Positions 56,015 to 64,000 of a DNA stretch of 64,000 nucleotides are shown one piece after another. A model generated the notes under the pieces. The model saw only the letters and a list, made by a program, of their open reading frames with translations. It did no database searches and was not told where the DNA came from. The position numbers and the translations under genes were made by a program. The first letter of the stretch is position 1. Every line of letters begins with the position of its first letter. The stretch is from Elymus sibiricus (Eukaryota > Streptophyta > Magnoliopsida > Poales > Poaceae), in assembly GCA_039707655.1 (NCBI GenBank), contig CM077670.1, positions 150,702,001-150,766,000 of the forward strand. The letters run 5' to 3'.

Positions 56015-59000
56015 ATGGCTCGCGCAGTAGCTTCCCTGAATTTCAATGCGTTCCTAGAGAAAGCCAAGCTGAAAGATGATGGAAGTAATTTTGTAGACTG
56101 GGCCCGTAATCTGAGGATTATCGTCACGATTGCCCAAAAGGCTTATGTCCTTGATGCACCGCTTGGTGAGCAACCCCCTCCAGCGTCTGTGGACGTTATG
56201 AACGCCTGGCAGGCGTGTGTTGATGACTACTCAATAGTTCAGTGCGCCATGTTGTATGGCTTGGAACCGGGACTTCAAAGGCGTTTTGAACGTCATGGAG
56301 CATATGAGATGTTCCAAGAGTTGAAGTTTATTTTTGAGAAGAATGCCCGGATCAAGAGGTATGAGACCTCCGATAAGTTCTATGCTTGCAAGATGGAGGA
56401 GAACGGGTCTGTCAGTGAACACATACTCAAAATGTCTGGGTATTACAACCGTCTGGCTGAGTTGGGAGTTGTGCTCCCGCCAGAGGCTATCACTGACAGA
56501 GTTCTTCAATAGCTACCACCTAGCTACAAGAGCTTTGTGTTGAACTATAACATGCGAGGGATGAACAAGTCAGTCACCGAGCTGTTTGCGATGCTGAAAG
56601 TCGCTGAGTCAGACATCCAGAAGGAGCATCAAGTGTTGATGGTCAATAAAACCACTAGTTTCAAGAAGAATGGCAAGGGCAAGAAGGGAAACTCCAAGAA
56701 GAGTGGCAAAGTAGTTGCCCCTCCCGTGAAGAAACCCAAGGCTGGGCCCAAGCCGGAAACTGAGTGCTTCTATTGCAAGGGAACTGGCCACTGGAAGCGG
56801 AATTGCCCCAAGTATCTGGCCGACGAGAAGGGGCCAACGCCAAACAAGGTATATATGATATACATGTTATTGATGTGTACCTTACCAACTCTCGTTGTAG
56901 TGCCTGGGTATTTGATACCGGTGCGGTTGCTCACATTTGCAACTCAAAGCAGGAACTACGGAATAGACGGAGGCTGGCGAAGGACGAAGTGATGATGCGC
57001 GTGGGAAATGGTTCCAAGGTTGATGTGATCGCCGTCGGCACGCTCGCTCTTCGATTACCATCGGGATTAGTGATGAATCTGAATAATTGTTATTTAGTGC
57101 CTGCGTTGAGCATGAACATTATATCTGGATCTTGTTTAATGCGAGACGGTTACTCATTTAAATCAGAGAATAATGGTTGTTCTATTTATATGGGTAATAT
57201 CTTTTATGGTCATGCACCCATTGTGAGGGGTTTATTCTTATTGAATCTCGATAGTGATGATACACATATTCATAACATTGATGCCAAAAGATGTAGAGTT
57301 CATAATGATAGTACCACTTTCTTGTGGCACTGTCGCTTAGGTCATATTGGTGTAAAATGCATGAAGAAACTCCATGCTGATGGACTTTTGGAGTCACTTG
57401 ATTTTGAATCACTTGACACATGCGAACCATGCCTCATGGGCAAGATGACTAAGACACCGTTCTCCGGAACAATGGAACGGGCAAGTGACTTGTTGGAAAT
57501 CAAACATACGGATGTTTGCGGTCCGATGAGCATTGAGGCGCGCGGTGGATATCGTTATTTTCTCACCTTCACCGACGATTTGAGTAGATATGGGTATATT
57601 TACTTAATGAAACACAAGTCTGAAACGTTTGAAAAGTTCAAGCAATTTCAGAGTGAAGTTGAGAATCATCGTAACAAGAAGATCAAGTTCCTATGATCTG
57701 ATCGAGGGGGAGAATATCTGAGTTATGAGTTTGGCAGTCACTTAAGACAATGTGAAATTGTTTCACAGTTGACGCCACCTGGAACACCACAGCGTAATGG
57801 TGTGTCCGAACGTCGTAATCGAACCTTATTGGATATGGTGCATTCTATGATGTCTCTTGCCGATTTGCCACTATCATTTTGGGGTTATGCGTTAGAGACA
57901 GCTGCATTCACTTTAAATAGGGCACCATCTAAGTCCGTTGAGACGACACCGTATGAACTGTGGTTTGGCAAGAAACCAAAGTTGTCGTTTCTTAAAGTTT
58001 GGGGATGCGATGCTTATGTCAAAAGGCTTCAGCCAGAAAAGCTTGAACCCAAAGCGGACAAATGCGTCTTCATAGGATACCCAAAAGAGACGGTTGGGTA
58101 TACCTTCTATCTCAGATCCGAAGGCAAAGTGTTTGTCGCTAAGAACGGGTCCTTTCTCGAGAAAGAGTTTCTCTCGAAAGAATTGAGTGGGAGGAAGATA
58201 GAACTTGATGAGGTTGTTGAGCCTTTACTTCAACCAGAGAGTAGCACTGCGCAGAAAGATGTTTCTGTGGAACCTACGTCAGTTGAAGAGGAAGCTGATG
58301 ATGGTGATCATGAAGCTTCGGATCAAGTTACTATCGAACCTCGTAGGTCAACAAGGATACGTACTGCTCCTGAGTGGTACGGTAACCCTGTCTTGAATGT
58401 CATGTTGTTGGACAACGATGAACCTACGAGCTATGGAGAAGCGATGGTGGGCCCAGATTCCGACAAATGGTTAGAGGCCATGAAATCCGAGATGGGATCC
58501 ATGTATGAAAACAAAGTATGGACTTTGGAAGTATTACCTGAAGGGCGAAAGGCCATTCAGAATAAATGGATCTTCAAGAAGAAGACAGACGCAGACGGTA
58601 ATGTCACCGTCTATAAAGCTCGACTTGTGGCAAAGGGTTTTTCACAAGTTCAAGGAGTTGACTACGATGAGACTTTCTCACCCGTAGCGATGCTTAAGTC
58701 CGTCAGAATCATGTTAGCAACAGCTGCATTTTTCGATTATGAAATTTGACAGATGGATGTCAAAACAGCGTTCCTTAACGGTTTTCTTAAGGAAGAGTTG
58801 TATATGATGCAACCAGAAGGTTTTGTCGATCCAGAGAATGCTGACAAAGTTTGCAAACTCCAGCGATCCATTTATGGACTGGTGCAAGCGTCTCGGAGTT
58901 GGAATCTTCGCTTTGATGAGGTGATCAAAGCATTTGGGTTTATACAAGTTTACGGAGAAGCTTGTATTTACAAGAAAGTGAGTGGGAGCTCTATAGCGTT

Positions 59001-59994
59001 TCTAATATTATATGTGGATGACATATTACAGATTGGAAACAATATAGAACTTTTGGAAAGCGTGAAGGAATATTTGAACAAGAGTTTTTCAATAAAGGAC
59101 CTAGGAGAAACTGCTTTCATATTAGGCATCAAGATCTATAGAGATAGATCGAGACGCTTAATAGGACTTTCACAGAGCACATACCTTGATAAAGTTTTGA
59201 AGAAGTTCAAAATGGATCAGTCCAAGAAGGGGTTCTTGCCTGTTTTGCAAGGTGTGAAGTTGAGTAAGACTCAATGCCCAGCGACTACAGAGGATAGAGA
59301 AAAGATGAGTGTCATCCCCTATGCTTCTGCCAAAGGCTCTATCATGTATGCGATGCTGTGCACAAGACCAGATGTCAGCCTTGCCATAAGTATGGCCGGA
59401 AGGTTTCAAAGTGATCCAGGAGTGGAACACTGGACAGCGGTCAAGAATATCCTGAAGTACCTGAAAAGGACTAAGGAAATGTTTCTCATTTATGGAGGTG
59501 ATCAAGAGCTCGTCGTAAAGGGTTACGTCGATGCAAGCTTTGACACTGATCCGGATGACTCTAAGTCTCAAACCGGATACGTATATATTCTAAATGGGGG
59601 AGCGGTAAGCTGGTGCAGTTCCAAGCAAAGCGTGGTAGCTGATTCTACATGCGAAGCGGAGTACATAGCTGCCTCGGAGGCAGCAAAGGAAGGTGTCTGG
59701 ATGAAGCAGTTCATGACAGATCTTGGAGTTGTGCCCAGTGCACGGGACCCGATGACTCTGTTCTGTGACAACACTGGTGCCATTGCACTAGCCAAGGAAC
59801 CAAGGTTTCACAAGAAGACCAGACACATAAAGTGACGCTTCAATTCCATCCGCGATGCGATCAAGGAGGAGGACATAAACATTTGCAAAGTGCACACGGA
59901 TCTGAATGTTGCAGATCCGTTAACTAAACCTCTTCCACGGGCAAAACATGATCAACACCAGAACTCTATGGGTGTTAGATTCATAACCATGTAA
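56015..59994 (+). pseudogene. Angela gag-pol, four stops and one frame change
   Basis: Gag starts at ATG 56015 (MARAVASLNFNAFLEKAKLK) and ends with a CCHC knuckle CFYCKGTGHWKRNC. Pol follows after a frame change near 56830-56850: protease with FDTGAVAHIC, an integrase-type zinc region (HCRLGHIGVKCMKK, CEPCLMGK), the catalytic core HTDVCGPM and SDRGGEY, reverse transcriptase (QMDVKTAFLNG, LYVDDIL), and RNase H (YVDASFDTD, then DSTCEAEYIA). In-frame stops: TAG 56510, TGA 57694 (where Arg is expected), TGA 58747 (where Trp is expected) and TGA 59833. The natural end is TAA 59992-59994. Apart from these the domains are complete and in the usual copia order, with integrase before RT. Confidence 0.95.
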
Positions 59995-60017
59995 TGCTAG
60001 ATTATTGACTCTAGTGC

Positions 60018-60028
60018 AAGTGGGAGAC
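60018..60028 (+). other. Polypurine tract of the Angela element
   Basis: CAAGTGGGAGA directly before the 3' LTR. The same word precedes the LTR at 21271. Confidence 0.85.
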
Positions 60029-61737
60029 TGTTGGAAATATGCCCTAGAGGCAATAATAAAATGGTTATTATTATATTTCCATGTTCATGATAATCGTTTA
60101 TTATCCATGCTATAATTGTATTGGTTGGAAACACAAATACATGTGTGGATACGTAGACAACAACATGTCCCTAGTGAGCCTCTACCGGACTAGCTCGTTG
60201 ATCAAAGATGGCCATGGTTTCCTGGTCATAGACATGAGTTGTCATTTGATAACAGGATCACATCATTAGGAGAATGATGTGATGGACAAGACCCAAACTA
60301 TGAACGTAGCATATGATCGTGTCAAGTTTATTGCTATCGTTTTTGCATGTCAAGTATTTGTTCCTATGACCATGAGATCATGCAACTCACTGACACCGGA
60401 GGAGTACCTTGTGTGTATCAAACATCGCAACGTAACTGGGTGACTATAAAGATGCTCTACAGGTATCTCCGAGGGTGTCTGTTTAGTTGGCATGGATCAA
60501 GACTGGGAATTTGTCACTCCGTATGACGGAAAGGTATCTCAGGGCCCACTCGGTAATACAGCATCACAATAAGCTTGCAAGCAATGTGACTAAAGAGTTA
60601 GCCACGGGATCTTGTATTACGGTACGAGTAAAGAGACTTGCCGGTAACGAGATTGAACTAGGTATGGAGATACCGACGATCGAATCTCGGGCAAGTAACA
60701 TATCGCCGGACAAAGGGAATTGTATACGGGATTAACTGAATCCTTGACATCGTGGTTCAACCGATAAAGATCTTCGTGGAATATGTAGGAACTAATATGG
60801 GCATCTAGGTCCCGCTATTGGTTATTGACCGGAGAGGTGTCTCGGTCATGTCTACATGATTCTCGAACCCGTAGGGTAGCACGCTTAAGAGTTCGGTAAC
60901 GCTAGGGTAGTTTTGGGATATTAATAAGTGGAAAGTCCGAAGGTTGTTCGGAGTCCCGGATGGGATCCGGGATATCACGAGGAGCTCCAGAGGTAAAGAT
61001 TTATATATGGAAAGTTGTTTTTCGGGATTCTGGAAAAGTTCGGTTTTTTCCGGTATTGTACCGGGAAGCTTCTAGAATGTTGCGGAGGGTTCCATGGTGG
61101 GGCCCACTTGTCCAGAACGTCGCACATGGACCAAGGGGTAGCGCACCAGCCCTACATGGGCCAGGCGCCCAGCCCCACTTGGCCCATGCACATGGGATAA
61201 GAGGATAAGATCGAATCCCTTGAAAATAGGGAGAGACTTGGAGGCCAAGTACTATTCATGTTACTGTTCACATGAATAGTACTCCCCTCCTCCAAGTTTT
61301 CTCCTCTATATAAAGGGTGGGAGGCACAAGGGGGCTGGACAATCCACAACCCTAGCCTCCTCTCCCTCCTGCTGCTCCATCTCCTCCTCCGGTTTGAGCT
61401 TGGCGAAGCCCTGCCGGAGTTCCGCTGTCGCCACCACCACCACGCCATCGTGCTGGTTCAGATCCCATCTACCTCTCCACCCTCCCTTGCTGGATCAAGA
61501 AGGCGGAGACGTCACCGAGCCGTACGTGTGCTAAACTCGGAGGTGCCGCTCGTGCGGTGCTCGGATCGGATTGGATCGCGAAGACGTTCGACTACATCAA
61601 CCGTGTTTCTTAACGCTTCCGCTTAGCGATCTACAAGGGTATGTAGATGCAATCTCTCCTCTCGTAGATGTTCATCTCCTAGATCGATCTAGGTGAGCGT
61701 AGGAAAATTTTTGTTTCCCATGCAACGTTCCCCATCA
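60029..61737 (+). repeat. 3' LTR of the Angela element
   Basis: TG at 60029 and CA at 61736-61737, followed by the TSD GTTGG. It ends CCCCATCA rather than CCCTAACA as in the 5' LTR. Confidence 0.93.
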
Positions 61738-61742
61738 GTTGG

Positions 61743-62908
61743 ATCAACGTGAATACTTTAGGGATTATCGCTTGTCTCAAAAAGGGAAACTCTTATGGGA
61801 TCAAATTGATTATTTGCAATGGTATGCTTGGAATTTATGCTTGAGATATGATTATACTTGTTGCTCTAGGATGAAGGCTCCACACCTTCCCTTTTCATGT
61901 AAATTTAATGATAATGAAACCTTGGCTTCTTATGCTAATGGTATATATGATTACTATGATGTGGAACGAATAGAAGAATTTGTTGCTTTTAAGGGTGCTT
62001 ATGAAATTGAATCTTTGTTTGAAAAGTATGAAGATTGTGATGATGCTGTTTACAGATCTAAATTTTTTGCTATACTTAAATATTGCTATGCGAATTATAA
62101 ATACAATGCCGATATTGTTGAATTTATTGAGAAAGTCTTCGCTGTCCAAGAAGAGACTAATATTTTGCAGGAAACTATGGAAGAAGAAATTGTTGCAACT
62201 ATGAGCTCATTAGATGAAAAAGATGAGGAGGAGAGCGAAGAACAAAAGGAGGAAGAGCGGATTGATCACCTGTGCCCACCTTCTGATGAGAGTAACTCTT
62301 TATCTCATACATTGTTTAATTTCCCTTCGTGCTTACCGAACGATGAATGCTATGATCCCTTGGATTCGTTTGAATTATCCCTTTTTGATGAAATTGATGC
62401 TTGTGGCCATGATGCCAATTTGAATTATGCTTATGAAGATGAACTTGCTATAGTTCCTTATGTTAAACATGAAATTGTTGCTATTGCACCCACACATGAT
62501 AGTCCTATTATCTTTTTGAATTCTCTCAACTACACTATATCGGAGACGTTTGTGCTTATTAAGGATTATATTGATGGGTTGCGTTTTACTGTTGCACATG
62601 ATGATTTTGATGGATATAATATGCATGTGCTTGCTGCTCCTAATTGCAATTATTATGAGAGAGGAACTACATCTCCGCCTCCCTATGTTTCCAATGCGAT
62701 AAAATTGCAAGAAACTGCTTATACTATGCATGGGCCTTTACTTGATGTGCATAAATTGTTCTTTTATGACATGCCGATGCATAGGAAGAGAGTTAGACTT
62801 CGTCATTGCATGATATATGTTGCTTTGTGCTCACTACTAAAATACAAATCATTGTTAATTAAAATTGGCTTTGATATACCTTGGGATCTGGGTGGATCAA
62901 TTACTTGA
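61743..62908 (+). pseudogene. Second part of the Athila-type ORF
   Basis: This continues the frame from 52980 after one TSD copy: DQREYFRDYRLSQKGKLLW to TGA 62908, about 388 codons without a stop. It is acidic, with LCLRYDYTCCSRMKAPHLPF, a D/E-rich middle (SLDEKDEEESEEQKEEERI) and repeated DYID, HDDFDGYN and VPYVKHEIVAIAP words. I see no CCHC knuckle or pol motif. ORFs of this type belong to non-autonomous Triticeae gypsy elements and may replace gag. Function is unknown. Confidence 0.65.
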
Positions 62909-64000
62909 GCACTTTATGCCTAGCTTAATGGCTTTAAAGAAAGCGCTGCCAGGGAGACAACCCAGAAGTTTTAGAGAGTCATTTATTTCTGTTGAGTGCT
63001 TTTATAAAGTTTAAAAACAAAAAAAATATAGAGGGGAACCTAAAACTTTTCAAAAAGGAAAGTGAAAGTAAGACAGATGAGCAATGTGGAAGGGGGGCTA
63101 GCCTTGAACTTTGTTCATGCCCATGGAAACTTTGTGAACCTTGATGACAGAAACTTTTCAACAAAAATAATTATCCCCTTGTACAAATCCATTGTATTAT
63201 AAAAATAATGTGCCAAGATTTACCGTTAGGAATTTTAAATTGCTTGTTTGGTATGTGCAGTGCAAAAACAGAAACTTTTGCTGTAGTGCTTGAATTTTTT
63301 TATTTTACTAGAACGTGCAAAAATTCTGAAATTTTTACACAGTACTTCTATGCAAATTATTTATTTTTTCTTAATTTTTCAGAATTTTTTGAGTTACAGA
63401 AGTATATGTAATATTTGCATCTTTACAGACTATCCTGTTTTCACAGATTGCTGTTATAGTTTCGTTATTTGCTTATGTTTGAAATCTTGTTGAGCCCCAT
63501 TGACTTGGGAGCCATAGAATTGTGATAGCATACAGTGGGTAATGTTTGATTATAATTATACAATAATGTTAGAGCAGGACATGATGGGATTTGATGTTAT
63601 ATGTACTAACCCTTCTAATAAAAAGTTCGGTTAAGTTTTGCGTGGATGAAGTGTTCGAAGATCGAGGAGGTATTGATATGAGAAGAATGAGGAGAGGAAA
63701 GAGATCAATCTTGGGGATGCCCAAGGCACCCCAAGTAAATATTCAAGGATACTCAAGCGTCTAAGCTTGGGGATGCCCCGGAAGGCATCCCATCTTTATT
63801 CGAGAATTATCAGTATGTCTCGGTTTTTGTTTGTTCACATGATATGCGTAAGTTCTCGGAGCGTCTTTTGTGTTTGTTTTTCCCTTTTCTTTTATTCACC
63901 ATGCTGGTATGAGATAGTCCTTGGTTGATTTATAGAATGCTTCATGCACTTCACTTATATCTTTTGAGTATGGCTTTATAGAATGCTTCATGTGCTTCAC
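62909..64000 (+). mobile_element. Non-coding interior of the Athila-type element
   Basis: After the ORF come GCGCTGCCAGGGAGACAACCC and about 1 kb of AT-rich non-coding sequence. A repeated AGCTTGGGGATGCCC word lies near 63712 and 63766, and a repeated TTTATAGAATGCTTCATG word near 63930 and 63973. No 3' LTR is reached before the window ends. Confidence 0.6.

Larger units (their letters stand above)
52976..61742 (+). mobile_element. Complete Angela/BARE1-type copia element with 5-bp TSD
   Basis: GTTGG is duplicated exactly at 52976-52980 and 61738-61742. LTRs are 52981-54698 and 60029-61737 (1718 and 1709 bp), both starting TGTTGGAAATATGCCCTAGA. By eye they differ at about 25-30 positions plus a 10-bp indel, or about 1.5-1.8 percent. 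The leader is 54699-56014, gag-pol 56015-59994, and the polypurine tract (CAAGTGGGAGA) 60018-60028. The primer-binding site is destroyed (see findings). TATATAAAG near 54268 is the core promoter of the 5' LTR. The insertion lies in the coding frame of the Athila-type element. Confidence 0.96.

Noticed and set aside
1..64000. tRNA, rRNA, organellar or bacterial insertions
   Set aside because: No cloverleaf, rRNA core or organellar gene words were recognised; tRNA-like words were only primer-binding sites of retroelements.

Overview
This is plant nuclear DNA. The repeat vocabulary points to a Triticeae grass (wheat, Aegilops or barley group): BARE1/Angela-type copia LTRs, Athila-type gypsy LTRs opening TGATACGTCTCC, a Maximus/SIRE-type copia LTR, a CACTA element with GGGCCGTTAACAGGCC-type subterminal repeats, and Stowaway, Tourist-like and Mutator-like MITEs. 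Clade names come from recognition of termini, primer-binding sites and domains, not from a database search. Two host genes, both on the minus strand, sit in the middle of nested transposons.

Left arm, 1-24.6 kb. It opens with a minus-strand Athila-type LTR (1-1481) abutting a coiled-coil transposon ORF (1482-2913). A very long chromovirus LTR (3212-10071) follows; it carries a 5'-truncated LINE with a 16-bp TSD and an 849-bp Mutator-like foldback element with a 9-bp TSD. It is flanked by a polypurine tract on one side and a primer-binding site on the other, so it was shared by two copies. The broken chromovirus gag-pol (10108-14455) joins the 3' part of a CACTA element (about 14456-20235). 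That CACTA part holds a duplicated exon, a 1248-bp Harbinger-like element, a Stowaway MITE and a subterminal repeat field. Beyond its TIR come a copia RT remnant, a copia 3' LTR (21271-23046) and a CCHC-type transposon ORF cut by that LTR.

Gene island, 24.6-44.3 kb. A lipin-type phosphatidate phosphatase (PAH) gene runs from 31295 to 25003 in ten coding exons with well-defined splice sites. It carries two one-base frame breaks and a GG instead of AG at one splice acceptor, and its middle region has grown by two internal tandem duplications. A TMEM53/DUF829 alpha/beta-hydrolase gene runs from 42132 to 37041 in six coding exons and looks intact. Between and inside them lie a Mutator-like MITE, a Tat-type gypsy LTR with a gag remnant, one end of a CACTA element, a Tourist-like MITE and short repeats.

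Right arm, 44.3-64 kb. A Mutator transposase fragment is cut by a Tat-type gypsy LTR. That gypsy carries a complete BARE/Angela solo LTR (45149-47011, TSD CGAGT) and a protease remnant. A Maximus-type copia LTR and gag (48242-51174) are cut by an Athila-type element (51175 to beyond the window). The coding frame of that element is cut in turn by a complete Angela/BARE element (52981-61737, TSD GTTGG) whose LTRs differ at roughly 25-30 positions by eye. The order of insertion is therefore Maximus, then Athila, then Angela.

No tRNA, rRNA or CRISPR feature was seen. I did not find a new gene system. The most unusual signals are the Angela primer-binding site overwritten by a copy of sequence 100 bp downstream, the LTR shared by two chromovirus copies, and the expanded and apparently decaying PAH gene.
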